Shown: positions 1 to 6,698 of the stretch, piece after piece
Position numbering within the stretch: position 1 is the first letter of the stretch
How the letters are laid out: the number at the start of each line of letters is the position of its first letter
Source: Polaromonas sp. UBA5171
GTDB lineage: Bacteria > Pseudomonadota > Gammaproteobacteria > Burkholderiales > Burkholderiaceae_C
NCBI GenBank assembly: GCA_002413395.1
Contig: DHWX01000090.1
Location: forward strand, 1-17,231
Reading direction: 5' to 3'
DNA length: 17,231 nucleotides
Notes under the pieces: generated by a model
The model's database searches: none
What the model saw: only the letters and a program-made list of their open reading frames with translations
Told to the model about the DNA's origin: nothing
Program-made: the position numbers and the translations under genes

Positions 1-75
1 GTAGCGGCTTCGTCCAACCTGCTCATCTACAAAGGACTTCAAGGTGTTGGGTAAAGAAATGTTCATGGTACTCAT
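1..75 (-). CDS. parD: ParD-family antitoxin, N-terminal part (runs off window)
   Basis: The minus strand reads MSTMNISLPNTLKSFVDEQV and then GRSRY to the window edge. This is the characteristic ribbon-helix-helix N-terminus of ParD/CopG-type antitoxins (start MSxMNISLP, then a helix with FVDEQV). ParD homologues bind and neutralise a ParE toxin and repress their own operon. Only 25 codons are present, and the rest, with any parE, lies to the left of the window. The start is ATG at 75; an in-frame ATG at 66 is the alternative. No strong Shine-Dalgarno is visible. A 13-base palindrome at 91-103 sits just upstream and could be its operator. The family call is confident despite the short fragment. 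Whether a toxin gene follows cannot be seen. Confidence 0.8.
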   Translation of the reverse strand, partial: MSTMNISLPNTLKSFVDEQVGRSRY

Positions 76-90
76 ACAGAGAGCTTAGTC

Positions 91-103
91 ATTTTGGCAA
101 AAT
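91..103. promoter_or_regulatory. Palindrome upstream of parD, putative operator
   Basis: Arms ATTTTG and CAAAAT around a single G form a perfect inverted repeat 16 bases upstream of the parD start codon. ParD-type ribbon-helix-helix proteins autoregulate by binding such short palindromes. The operator role is inferred from position only. Confidence 0.4.
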
Positions 104-128
104 TGATTCGCTCAGATCCAAAAGTTAG

Positions 129-368
129 TCAAGACCACCCGTTTCGGCATGCTGAGCGCCAGTGAGTGTGCCGGGGGGTAGGGCAGGGCGCTGTACAACG
201 CATCTGGCGGCCCTTAACGCCTTCCAGCTGGGGGTTCTCCGGCCCTTGGGTCATGCTCTCAATGCGGTGCAGGGGGCGGCAAGGATCAGCGGCACCAAAG
301 TTTGACGATTGATCCGACGCCGCTGTAACCATGGGCACGTCCGTCAAGCAGTGCCAAACCGCTGTCAT
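129..368 (-). CDS. Uncertain small ORF, 79 aa, unknown
   Basis: An open minus-strand frame starts with ATG at 368 and encodes a Cys-, Pro- and Arg-rich protein with no domain I recognise. There is no convincing ribosome binding site. Two inverted repeats (377-396 and 412-441) lie immediately upstream, as they do for the TA operons here, and this is the main reason to list it. The composition could equally be that of a non-coding GC-rich remnant. It fills most of the interval between parD and ccdA, and nothing else in that interval looks coding. Confidence 0.22.
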   Translation of the reverse strand: MTAVWHCLTDVPMVTAASDQSSNFGAADPCRPLHRIESMTQGPENPQLEGVKGRQMRCTAPCPTPRHTHWRSACRNGWS

Positions 369-376
369 TGCGGCTG

Positions 377-396
377 AATTCTGGTAAATCAGAATT
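377..396. promoter_or_regulatory. Inverted repeat, AATTCTG/CAGAATT
   Basis: Seven-base perfect arms are separated by GTAAAT. It lies 8 bases upstream of the start of the doubtful minus-strand ORF and about 130 bases upstream of ccdA. It could be an operator or a leftover from a lost module. Confidence 0.35.
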
Positions 397-411
397 AATT
401 TCTTCTACACG

Positions 412-441
412 ACGCCATGATTATCCTTATAATCATGACGT
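412..441. promoter_or_regulatory. Long inverted repeat, CATGATTAT/ATAATCATG
   Basis: Nine-base perfect arms (416-424 and 429-437) flank CCTT. After one mismatch the pairing continues with ACG/CGT, giving arms of about 13 bases. It is AT-rich inside a GC-rich region, like the operators of the TA modules here, but no gene start lies directly next to it. It may be an orphan operator. Confidence 0.45.
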
Positions 442-468
442 GACATAAACTAATCTAAAGGCTATGGG

Positions 469-504
469 TTGCGAAATGTTACTTATACGCATACAATGCG
501 TATA
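469..504 (+). promoter_or_regulatory. ccdAB promoter and operator
   Basis: A sigma70-like promoter is visible: TTGCGA (469-474), a 17-base spacer, and TACAAT (492-497). The -10 lies in the centre of a perfect inverted repeat with arms TATACGCAT (484-492) and ATGCGTATA (496-504) around ACA. A repressor bound there would cover the -10, which fits CcdA/CcdAB autoregulation. A GGAG Shine-Dalgarno (517-520) precedes ccdA. Confidence 0.65.
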
Positions 505-527
505 CTGAATTCCACTGGAGAATCACC

Positions 528-776
528 ATGTTCGCTTCGGATCTGCGCTCTCGCAAACGGCCCGTCAATCTCACCTTGAACGAGGTTGTGGTGGCCCAGG
601 CCAGGACCTACACCGAGAACCTCTCGGCCACTGTGGACGGTTTGCTCAACGAGTACGTTTTGAGCCAGCAGCGTGCCGCCGAAGAGCGTCAACGCAGCGC
701 GAATGCGTGTGCCCAAAACTGGAACGACTTTCATGCCCGCGTGGGCTCGTTTGCCGACGAACACTCGACCCTTTGA
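528..776 (+). CDS. ccdA: CcdA-family antitoxin
   Basis: This 82-residue protein is the antitoxin of a type II TA pair. Its N-terminal half (about residues 10-50) looks like the ribbon-helix-helix DNA-binding domain (RPVNLTLNEVVVAQAR). Its C-terminus, GSFADEHSTL, closely resembles the toxin-binding tail of F-plasmid CcdA (GSFADENRDW). It should neutralise CcdB and, with it, repress the promoter at 469-504. The start is ATG 528 with GGAG 7 bases before. ccdB follows after 15 bases, so the two genes form one operon. Size and order match the family norm. Confidence 0.9.
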   Translation: MFASDLRSRKRPVNLTLNEVVVAQARTYTENLSATVDGLLNEYVLSQQRAAEERQRSANACAQNWNDFHARVGSFADEHSTL

Positions 777-791
777 TGAGGCAATACCTTC

Positions 792-1121
792 ATGGCTCAG
801 TTTGACGTTCACCGCAACAAGGGACCTCTGCGCGAATCGATTCCCTTTGTCGTTTTGGTGCAGTCGTCCCAGTTTGACAACTACCGCCGGCGCGTGGTGG
901 TGCCTCTCGTGCGCCGAAGCGCGCTGCCAGCCAACACCCCCACAGTTGGCACGCGCCTGAACCCGACGTTTGCGCTGGAGGGTGCCGAGGTAGTGCTTCA
1001 CCCGCTGGACATGGTTTCCGTGGCGCTGGATCAACTGGGTGAGCGTATGGGTTCACTGGCAGATCACGGACAACGTATTGCCGATGCGCTTGATGAGTTG
1101 CTGACGCGCTCTTGGGGCTAG
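792..1121 (+). CDS. ccdB: CcdB-family gyrase-poisoning toxin
   Basis: This 109-residue protein is recognisable as CcdB from the QFDVHRN opening, the RRRVVVPLVRR strand, LNPTF, and VVLHPLDMVSV. CcdB of plasmid F poisons the GyrA subunit of DNA gyrase and its action depends on the last residues Trp-Gly-Ile. Here the protein ends in SWG, so Trp and Gly are kept and the final Ile is absent. A GAGG site (779-782) lies 9 bases before the ATG. It follows ccdA in the classical antitoxin-toxin order. Gyrase targeting is inferred from the family, and activity cannot be judged from sequence. Confidence 0.9.
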   Translation: MAQFDVHRNKGPLRESIPFVVLVQSSQFDNYRRRVVVPLVRRSALPANTPTVGTRLNPTFALEGAEVVLHPLDMVSVALDQLGERMGSLADHGQRIADALDELLTRSWG

Positions 1122-1215
1122 GTTGCAAGGCCGCTTTATGCAAACAGGTACATTGATTTCTGGGGGGTGTGCGCAACGTCACTCCTGTTTTGGCTTCCTG
1201 CACAGTTTTGAAATT

Positions 1216-1234
1216 GTATATCATGGTAATATAC
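1216..1234 (+). promoter_or_regulatory. brnTA operator and -10 region
   Basis: Arms GTATAT (1216-1221) and ATATAC (1229-1234) form an inverted repeat just ahead of brnT. A TAATAT hexamer (1227-1232) could be the -10; no good -35 is seen. It ends 6 bases before the ATG, so the transcript would start at or next to the start codon. BrnA-type antitoxins are known to autorepress, and this is the likely site. Confidence 0.5.
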
Positions 1235-1238
1235 ATAA

Positions 1239-1538
1239 ATGATTGACCTGAACAAGATCACCGGGTTCGATTGGGATGACGGCAACGCTCGCAAGAACGA
1301 AAAGCATGGGGTATCCATGGCTGAGGCGGAACAAGTCTTCTTCAATGCGCCTCTGCTGCTTTTGGAAGATGCCACGCACAGCCAGAAGGAGCCGCGCATT
1401 CACGCGTTGGGGATGACTGACGAAGGGCGAACCTTGCATATCACGTTCACTCTTCGTCAGTCGGGACTGTTGGTTCGAGTGATTTCAGCCAGGGACATGC
1501 ACCGCAAGGAGCGATTGATTTATGAACAAGCTAGCTAA
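1239..1538 (+). CDS. brnT: BrnT-family ribonuclease toxin
   Basis: This 99-residue protein is a DUF497/BrnT toxin. Diagnostic stretches are FDWDDGNARKNEKHGVS near residues 10-26, EAEQVFF, and the C-terminal VRVISARDMHRKERLIYE. BrnT is a RelE-fold ribonuclease that blocks translation and is held by BrnA. The toxin gene comes first, as is usual for brnTA, and overlaps brnA by 17 bases. No Shine-Dalgarno precedes the ATG, and a -10-like TAATAT ends 6 bases upstream, so leaderless translation is likely. Conserved basic residues and the His of NEKHG are present, so it looks intact. Confidence 0.93.
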   Translation: MIDLNKITGFDWDDGNARKNEKHGVSMAEAEQVFFNAPLLLLEDATHSQKEPRIHALGMTDEGRTLHITFTLRQSGLLVRVISARDMHRKERLIYEQAS

Positions 1539-1800
1539 AACCGCACTGAAGCCGACCCCGAAATTCGCCAGCGAAAAGGACGAGCGGGCGTACTGGGAGT
1601 CCCACGACTCCACCGAACATCTGGACTGGTCCAAGGCCCAGAAGGTGTCCCTGCCTAACCTGAAGCCCACGACCAAGACGATTTCCTTGCGTCTGCCGCA
1701 GCACTTGCTGGACTCCATCAAGACGGCCGCCAACTCCCGTGACGTGCCCTATCAGTCTCTGATCAAGGTCTGGCTGCAAGAAAAACTGCACAGTCACTGA
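1522..1800 (+). CDS. brnA: BrnA-family antitoxin
   Basis: This 92-residue protein has a charged N-terminal toxin-binding part (residues 15-40, with ERAYWESHDSTEHLDW) and a C-terminal ribbon-helix-helix domain (KTISLRLPQHLLDSIKTAA, then YQSLIKVWLQEKL). It should bind BrnT and the operator at 1216-1234. The start ATG 1522 lies inside the end of brnT in another frame, and an AAGGAG site (1506-1511) precedes it by 10 bases. The coupled overlap and strong Shine-Dalgarno contrast with the SD-less toxin start. The gene is complete. Confidence 0.92.
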   Translation: MNKLAKTALKPTPKFASEKDERAYWESHDSTEHLDWSKAQKVSLPNLKPTTKTISLRLPQHLLDSIKTAANSRDVPYQSLIKVWLQEKLHSH

Positions 1801-1820
1801 CCCATGTGACCACGTGCCAT

Positions 1821-1839
1821 CCACGGGTGAGAGCCGTGG
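1821..1839. other. Hairpin after brnA, CCACGG/CCGTGG
   Basis: Six-base GC-rich arms flank a 7-base loop about 20 bases after the brnA stop. No T-run follows on the plus strand, so it is not a standard intrinsic terminator there. The interval 1801-1954 holds no gene that I can support. Confidence 0.3.
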
Positions 1840-1954
1840 CCGGAAAAATTGAAAGTCGAGTGGCGAAAAACCAGCAAAGTTGAATGATCAAGTGCAATAG
1901 GGTGGCCTGATCTTGTGAATCAATGGGTTACCTCATCGTGGAGTTCAATGTTCA

Positions 1955-2092
1955 ATGGCGTTCCTCACTACAGCTGACCCGCTGTTTCACGCACCGCCCC
2001 CGAAGCGGCGAGGGCGCCCATCGGGCGCGAAGGCCGCAGTGGTACGCGATGCGCGCGCGCTGGAGTCCGCGCAACGACGCATGCGCCTTTGA
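1955..2092 (+). pseudogene. Remnant of a tyrosine-recombinase N-terminus
   Basis: A 45-codon frame starting MAFLTTADPLFHAPPP continues with KRRGRP-x-GAKAAVVRDARAL. The same motif is at residues 10-35 of the large recombinase at 4553-6607, with 22 of 26 residues identical. Most nucleotide differences fall at third codon positions, so this is the start of a related but diverged gene, not a fresh copy. After ARAL the frame reads LESAQRRMRL and stops. The LESA words recur at about residue 84 of the intact recombinase, so an internal deletion between two GCTGG-type repeats could have joined residue 35 to residue 84 before a stop was reached. It lies between brnTA and phd-relE. Confidence 0.8.
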
Positions 2093-2127
2093 CAGACAGG
2101 GTAAACGGCGCCACAATAAGAGCTTAT
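2089..2127 (+). promoter_or_regulatory. phd-relE promoter and operator
   Basis: TTGACA (2089-2094, overlapping the stop codon of the integrase remnant), a 17-base spacer and CACAAT (2112-2117) make a plausible sigma70 promoter. The short palindrome ATAAG-AG-CTTAT (2116-2127) covers the end of the -10, which suits autoregulation by a Phd/YefM protein. A GGAG Shine-Dalgarno (2131-2134) follows. Confidence 0.55.
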
Positions 2128-2141
2128 ATTGGAGCCATTTT

Positions 2142-2393
2142 ATGGAAGCGATTTATTCCGATGTCACCATCAGCATGTCCGAGTTCAAGAAGAATCCGGC
2201 TGCGGTGTTACGCGATGCGAAAAGTAAGCCCGTTGCGGTCTTGAACCACAACAAGGCAGCCTTTTACATGGTCGAGCCGGCCCTCTTTGAAGCTCTGCTC
2301 GAAGAGTTGTCAGACCAGGATTTGCACCGCACAGTGCTGTCTCGTATGGGTGAGCGTTCACGCGCCATTGAAGTCGACATCGATGAAATCTGA
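2142..2393 (+). CDS. Phd/YefM-family antitoxin
   Basis: This 83-residue protein has the Phd/YefM pattern: an N-terminal MSEFKKNPAAVLRDA segment, then KPVAVLNHNKAAFYMV, and an acidic C-terminal tail (EVDIDEI) that would wrap the toxin. The start is ATG 2142, chosen for the GGAG 7 bases upstream and the homology. The frame stays open upstream to 1923, but that part overlaps the integrase remnant in another frame. It overlaps the toxin gene by 11 bases, so translation is coupled. It should repress the promoter at 2089-2127. Confidence 0.92.
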   Translation: MEAIYSDVTISMSEFKKNPAAVLRDAKSKPVAVLNHNKAAFYMVEPALFEALLEELSDQDLHRTVLSRMGERSRAIEVDIDEI

Positions 2394-2739
2394 GCCACTT
2401 CGCAAGCATAAGTACCGGTTGCAGTTTGTTCCAAGCGCGTGGGCCGAATGGCAGGCACTAGATGGATCGGTCAAAGAGACGCTACGAAAGCTACTGAAGA
2501 AACGCCTGGACAACCCGCATGTGCCAGGTGGTGAGTTGCATGGTGCCCTGGCCGGTCACTACAAGATAAAACTCAGGAAGCAAGGTTATCGGCTGGTGTA
2601 TGGCGTTCAGGATGACATTCTCTTGGTGATGGTGATGGCTGTGGACAAGCGTGAAGACAGCGCGGTGTACCAATCCGCGATGGCCCGCATTGCAGAAATG
2701 GTCTCCGATCTTGCGAAAGTCACAGCAAAACGTCATTAA
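2383..2739 (+). CDS. RelE/ParE-family mRNA-interferase toxin
   Basis: This 118-residue RelE-fold protein starts at ATG 2383, inside the end of the antitoxin gene. Diagnostic segments are YRLQFVPSAWAEWQALD, LRKLLKKRLDNPHVPGGELHGALAG-HYKIKLRKQGYRLVY, and VMVMAVDKREDSAVY. RelE proteins cut mRNA in the ribosomal A site. The basic cluster (KIKLRKQGYR) and the terminal Tyr region where RelE catalytic residues lie are present. An upstream in-frame start at 2287 would run through the antitoxin gene and is rejected. The antitoxin-toxin order is classical, and the 153-aa unknown gene begins 31 bases downstream. Confidence 0.92.
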   Translation: MKSEPLRKHKYRLQFVPSAWAEWQALDGSVKETLRKLLKKRLDNPHVPGGELHGALAGHYKIKLRKQGYRLVYGVQDDILLVMVMAVDKREDSAVYQSAMARIAEMVSDLAKVTAKRH

Positions 2740-2770
2740 CCGGCACGCTCACCAAAACTGACCCGGAGTT

Positions 2771-3232
2771 ATGACAACCGTAAAAGTCCAACGCCGCTTT
2801 GATGAAGTGGTAACGCAAGAAGTTCTGAAACAGGCGATCAAGCGTGGCGCTAAGCGAGCCGGTACTGGCGTTCATGCGACGTCGGTGCAATACGTGGCCC
2901 TTCTGAAATCGCTGTTGATAGGCTTTGCTGATCAGAGCGCGGTCTCCTTGCCAATCAAGAATTACCCAGAGTTAGCAGCACTTACAGAAGGGGAGTTGAA
3001 GGGTTTGGAGCTGGGCTTTGGTGGAAACGCGTTGTGCAGCGAGGTGCGCGATCTGCATGTATCTATTGCAGGCATGGTATCTGCCAGTGAGTCGCTGATG
3101 GACATGGCGGCCACGTTGATTGCGGCGCGCAATGGTGGCAAAAGCAGCCACCTCAAGGCGCAGGCCGCTAGGACGAATGGAAAAAATGGAGGCAGACCAC
3201 GATTGGTGCGAGCTGATCCTGCGGGCACGTAA
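2771..3232 (+). CDS. Unknown 153-aa protein downstream of relE
   Basis: I do not recognise this protein. It starts at ATG 2771 with a good GGAG 5 bases upstream and sits 31 bases after relE, so it may be co-transcribed. The N-terminal half is helical and basic (RRFDEVVTQEVLKQAIKRGAKRAG) and the middle is Leu- and Ala-rich. The C-terminus ends KAQAARTNGKNGGRPRL, an AT-hook-like GGRPR motif seen at the ends of many small mobile-element proteins. A DNA-binding or accessory role is possible but not shown. The stop is at 3230-3232, and 114 bases of regulatory sequence separate it from the ATPase gene. Confidence 0.7.
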   Translation: MTTVKVQRRFDEVVTQEVLKQAIKRGAKRAGTGVHATSVQYVALLKSLLIGFADQSAVSLPIKNYPELAALTEGELKGLELGFGGNALCSEVRDLHVSIAGMVSASESLMDMAATLIAARNGGKSSHLKAQAARTNGKNGGRPRLVRADPAGT

Positions 3233-3310
3233 TGCTGACTTGGCGAGCATTTTTAGGCAAAGCGGCATCCCCATGCACCCGATGTTCCGTTGTACTTGGC
3301 ATAAAATTGC

Positions 3311-3345
3311 CGTGTACTGTTACCAATTGGTGGATAAAATACACG
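3311..3345 (+). promoter_or_regulatory. Nested inverted repeats before the ATPase gene
   Basis: Outer arms CGTGTA (3311-3316) and TACACG (3340-3345) enclose a perfect palindrome ACCAATTGGT (3322-3331). A TAAAAT hexamer (3335-3340) can serve as -10, ending 6 bases before the ATG. No Shine-Dalgarno is seen. The layout suggests an autoregulated, possibly leaderless gene. Confidence 0.45.
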
Positions 3346-3346
3346 G

Positions 3347-4528
3347 ATGTATGATCGACTGGCACAACGCACCCTGAGCGATTTGCTTGCGCAGTTTCCC
3401 GCTGTCGTGCTCTTGGGCCCGCGTCAGGCGGGCAAGACAACGCTGGCATTTGCGCAGAAGGACCAAAATCCCGGCGCCCTGTATCTGGACTTGGAACTCC
3501 CGTCAGCCCAGCGACAGTTGGATGACCCGGAGGCTTTCTTTCTGGCGCACCCCAACCAACTTGTCATCCTCGACGAAGTTCAACGTTTGCCTGAGCTTTT
3601 TTCCGTCCTGCGCGGGGTGATCGATCAACGTCGCCGAGACGGCGAAGCAAGTCGCCAGTTCCTGCTGCTGGGCTCGGCCTCAGGTGTATTGCTCAAGCAA
3701 AGCAGTGAAAGTCTGGCAGGGCGGCTCGCACAACTGGAACTCACGCCGTTTCAGGCCAGGGAGGTTTTGCGCGCCGACGAAGGAACGCCGGGCATGAATG
3801 CACTGTGGGTTCGAGGTGGTTTTCCGCTTTCATGGATGGCGCCCGATGATGCCCAAAGTCTCAGTTGGCGAGAGGCATTCATCACCATGTACCTGGAAAA
3901 AGATATCCCGGCTCTGGGCCCTCGGATTCCCGCGACCACATTGCGACGCTTGTGGACCATGTTGGCCCATAACCAGGGAGAGTTGCTGGACCAGTCAAAA
4001 CTGGCCGCAGCCCTGGCCATCAGCGGACAAACCGTGGGGCGCTATATCGATTTGCTGTGCGACCTCATGCTGGTGCGCCGCCTGCCCGCATGGAGCGGAA
4101 ATGTCGGTAAACGCTTGGTCCGCGCTCCCAAGGTGTACGTGCGTGACAGCGGCATCGTTCATGCACTGCTGGGCTTGCAAGACCTGGACTCGATTCTGAG
4201 TCATCCCGTGGCCGGGAACAGTTGGGAAGGTTTTGTCGTTGAGCAGTTGATCAGCGCAGCACCCCAGGCCCAGGCCAGTTTCTTTCGAACCAGTCACGGC
4301 GCAGAAGTCGATCTGGTGCTGGAGTTCCGCAGTGGCCAAACCTGGGTGGTAGAAATCAAGCGCTCCTCCGCACCCACGGTGTCCAAAGGTTTTTACCTGG
4401 CGGCCACTGATGTGGGTGCCAGCAGGAAAATATTGGTCGCGCCAGTGGAGGGCTCTTTTCCGATAAAAGGAGGCATCGAAGCGATGAATCCACTGATGGC
4501 GGCCGCTTTGGTTGCGGCGCAGTCCTAA
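3347..4528 (+). CDS. AAA-type ATPase with DUF4143 C-terminal domain
   Basis: This 393-residue protein belongs to the DUF4143 ATP-binding family, widespread and of unresolved function. The N-terminal AAA_14-type domain has Walker A GPRQAGKTT (residues 24-32), Walker B LVILDEVQ (72-79), and a sensor strand FLLLGSAS (106-112). The middle (about 195-260) looks like a winged helix (SKLAAALAISGQTVGRYIDLL). The C-terminus has a PD-(D/E)xK-like pattern, EVDLVLEF then VVEIKRS (Asp322, Glu336, Lys338), which hints at a nuclease fold. The start ATG 3347 follows the palindromic region at 3311-3345. The recombinase gene begins 24 bases after the stop. Placement in a TA island suggests a selfish or defence role, but that is inference. 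Confidence 0.88.
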   Translation: MYDRLAQRTLSDLLAQFPAVVLLGPRQAGKTTLAFAQKDQNPGALYLDLELPSAQRQLDDPEAFFLAHPNQLVILDEVQRLPELFSVLRGVIDQRRRDGEASRQFLLLGSASGVLLKQSSESLAGRLAQLELTPFQAREVLRADEGTPGMNALWVRGGFPLSWMAPDDAQSLSWREAFITMYLEKDIPALGPRIPATTLRRLWTMLAHNQGELLDQSKLAAALAISGQTVGRYIDLLCDLMLVRRLPAWSGNVGKRLVRAPKVYVRDSGIVHALLGLQDLDSILSHPVAGNSWEGFVVEQLISAAPQAQASFFRTSHGAEVDLVLEFRSGQTWVVEIKRSSAPTVSKGFYLAATDVGASRKILVAPVEGSFPIKGGIEAMNPLMAAALVAAQS

Positions 4529-4552
4529 AGGTCGTAGCACCGCAAGAAGTCT

Positions 4553-6607
4553 ATGCATCCAGTCTCGCAAGAACCGATTTTTCACGCCGCTGCTCCCAAG
4601 CGCCGCGGGCGTCCGCTTGGCGCAAAGGCGGCCGTGGTGCGAGATGCGCGCGCGCTGGGTGTGCATCACTTCGCTTTTCTGCGCTCCGCTTTGTATGGGC
4701 TGGATCTGCGCCAAGCCTTTGCCCGCTACCTGGAGTGGTCCGAGACCACCACGGACCTGCGCCACATCGAACACCGGCGCAAGGACCTCATGCGCCAGGT
4801 GCTGGAGTCGGCGCGCCATCTGGACGCAACACTGCCGGCGCACGCCAAAGTCACTTCACTGATTGAACTGCTGCGAAGCGACGCGCCGGCACCGGCGGCT
4901 GCAAAGCTGCCCACGCTGCACGAGTGGGTAGAAGCTGAGGGCATGGATCCAGACGCCTGGTCCGAAGCCGAACTCCTGTGCGAATACAAGGCCGCGTTCG
5001 GACTGGACAACGCCGACGCCATTGACGCCGCTGCGGGTTTGGAAGACCCGGCCCATGCGCGCGTGCGGGCTCTCGATCACTTGTCCACCATCTTGGCAGT
5101 GAGCCCGACGCCCACAGACCGCATCGACACCTGGTTTGCGCGCTCGGTCGTGGTGTGTTTGCGCAATGCCGGCGTCATCACGTTGTCCGACCTGGTGCGT
5201 TTCATCAACGTCTTTGGGTATCGCTGGCACGGAAAAATCAAGGGCTTCGGCGCGCAGCGCGCCACACTCGTCGTGGCCTGGTTGCGCGCGCAGTCGGAGA
5301 TTTTGAATCTGGTCATCAGCTCGGCAGTCGATGAACCCAAGTCAAAACGCGCCCTGCGCTCGGCGCCCGTTGGACAAATTGTTGTTGTTCCCAGCGGCGC
5401 CGCGAACAGCGCCGGTCTGGTGGCGCTCGAGCAGCAATCGTTGCCAGGCGAACTGGTCGGAGTCAATGGCGCGTTTCGCAGCCACATGGCCAACACGCTG
5501 GGTGCGGCCAACGACCTTGAGGCGGTTAACCACTGGCTGTCGCGCTACAACGAAAAACCTTCGACCTTGCGCAGCTACAGAAAAGAGGTCGAGCGCTTCA
5601 TGCTCTGGTGCGCAAGGGAGTTGGGCAAACCCATGTCGTCGGTCACGGCGCCGGATTGCCAGGCGTACCGCGCTTTTCTGCAGGCGGTACCAATCACATG
5701 GATCAATCCAGTTCCTGTTCCAAGGACCGATCCGCTGTGGCGGGGATTCCGTGGGCAGCCCGGAGCGTCTTCGCAAAAGCAGGCGCTGGTCATCATTCAG
5801 ACCATGTTCGAGGGACTGCGCGACGCGGGGTATCTGGTGGCCAATCCGATGCGCTCGCTGATGAAGAGTTTTGATTTGCCCAGTTCCAAGATGGACATCA
5901 AGCGGTCATTTACGGAAGCCGAGTGGGCGCATGTGCTGAAGTGCCTGGATGCGATGCCCTCAGGACCTGAGAGCGTGCGGCTCAAATGCATTCTGGAATT
6001 GTTGGTGACTTCCGGCATCCGCCTAGAAGAGCTTGCCAACGCCAGGCATGGCGACATGCGGGTGGAGTCGCTGCCCGATCTGCCGAATACCTGGATACTG
6101 AGTGTCACCGGCAAGCGCCAAAAAACGCGGGATGTGCCGCTCAACGACGATGTGGTGAAGTTGTTGGCGACGCATGGGAAAGAGTTCATGGCCGAGGACA
6201 AGCAGAGTGCTGACTCCAACACCTTGCCGCTGATTCGAACCCTTCATACTTCGGTCGAGCAGTGGGGGAGGGGAGTGAACGGCGCTCTGGAGAAGCGGTC
6301 CTTGTCGGAGACTCTGGGGACCGCACTTTCAGCAAGCGGGATTTACGGTGTGCTCAAACGGTTCTTTACGCAGGCGGCGAAGACGGCTGAGGCTACGGGC
6401 CTGGATTCGCGCCGGTTTGAGAAAGCCAGCACACATTGGATGAGGCACACCTTTGTGCGCCAGGCGTTGGTGGATGGGGTGCCGATCGAGGTCGTGAGCG
6501 AACTCGCAGGGCACGCCAGCATTGACACGACCTCCATCTATTCCACGCAGGAACTGGCCAGGAAGATAAAAGCGGTGCATGGCATGCGTCGGCGGGTGGC
6601 GGCGTAA
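4553..6607 (+). CDS. Large tyrosine recombinase/integrase (684 aa)
   Basis: The C-terminal third is a tyrosine recombinase catalytic domain. Arg490 lies in TSGIRLEEL, the beta-hairpin lysine is at K521 or K524 (TGKRQKTRDVPL), and the rest is His628-x-x-Arg631 (THWMRH), His654 (LAGHASIDTT) and the nucleophile Tyr663 (SIYS). A core-binding (SAM-like) region lies at about residues 315-440. The roughly 300-residue N-terminal extension is unusual for this superfamily. It begins with a basic PKRRGRPLGAK motif and has a helix-hairpin-helix-like stretch near 205-245. The ATG 4553 follows an AAGAAG site, and an in-frame stop at 4526 rules out an earlier start. It is 24 bases downstream of the ATPase gene, possibly in one operon. 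All catalytic residues are present, so it could be active. Confidence 0.92.
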   Translation: MHPVSQEPIFHAAAPKRRGRPLGAKAAVVRDARALGVHHFAFLRSALYGLDLRQAFARYLEWSETTTDLRHIEHRRKDLMRQVLESARHLDATLPAHAKVTSLIELLRSDAPAPAAAKLPTLHEWVEAEGMDPDAWSEAELLCEYKAAFGLDNADAIDAAAGLEDPAHARVRALDHLSTILAVSPTPTDRIDTWFARSVVVCLRNAGVITLSDLVRFINVFGYRWHGKIKGFGAQRATLVVAWLRAQSEILNLVISSAVDEPKSKRALRSAPVGQIVVVPSGAANSAGLVALEQQSLPGELVGVNGAFRSHMANTLGAANDLEAVNHWLSRYNEKPSTLRSYRKEVERFMLWCARELGKPMSSVTAPDCQAYRAFLQAVPITWINPVPVPRTDPLWRGFRGQPGASSQKQALVIIQTMFEGLRDAGYLVANPMRSLMKSFDLPSSKMDIKRSFTEAEWAHVLKCLDAMPSGPESVRLKCILELLVTSGIRLEELANARHGDMRVESLPDLPNTWILSVTGKRQKTRDVPLNDDVVKLLATHGKEFMAEDKQSADSNTLPLIRTLHTSVEQWGRGVNGALEKRSLSETLGTALSASGIYGVLKRFFTQAAKTAEATGLDSRRFEKASTHWMRHTFVRQALVDGVPIEVVSELAGHASIDTTSIYSTQELARKIKAVHGMRRRVAA

Positions 6608-6698
6608 GGTCCGGCATTGGGTCGGCAACTGTGGAGAATCAGATTGTGAATTTTTCTGGAATCATCAAGTCACTCAACGACGCATCTGCCTTTGATCT

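Noticed and set aside
483..1034. Minus-strand frame of 183 codons across ccdAB
   Set aside because: It overlaps two recognised genes and their promoter, and shows no domain.
1840..1910. Possible IS21-type terminal sequence after brnA
   Set aside because: The pattern of A-tracts with GGCCG and TTGA words is suggestive, but no inverted partner or transposase gene is present, so it cannot be supported.
1122..2141. Integron cassette recombination sites (attC) between TA modules
   Set aside because: No paired RYYYAAC/GTTRRRY structures were recognised at the module borders, and the recombinase is twice the size of IntI.
3995..4843. Long open minus-strand frame opposite the ATPase and recombinase
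   Set aside because: It is the antisense of two well-supported genes, with a His/Gln-rich unnatural composition and no ribosome site.
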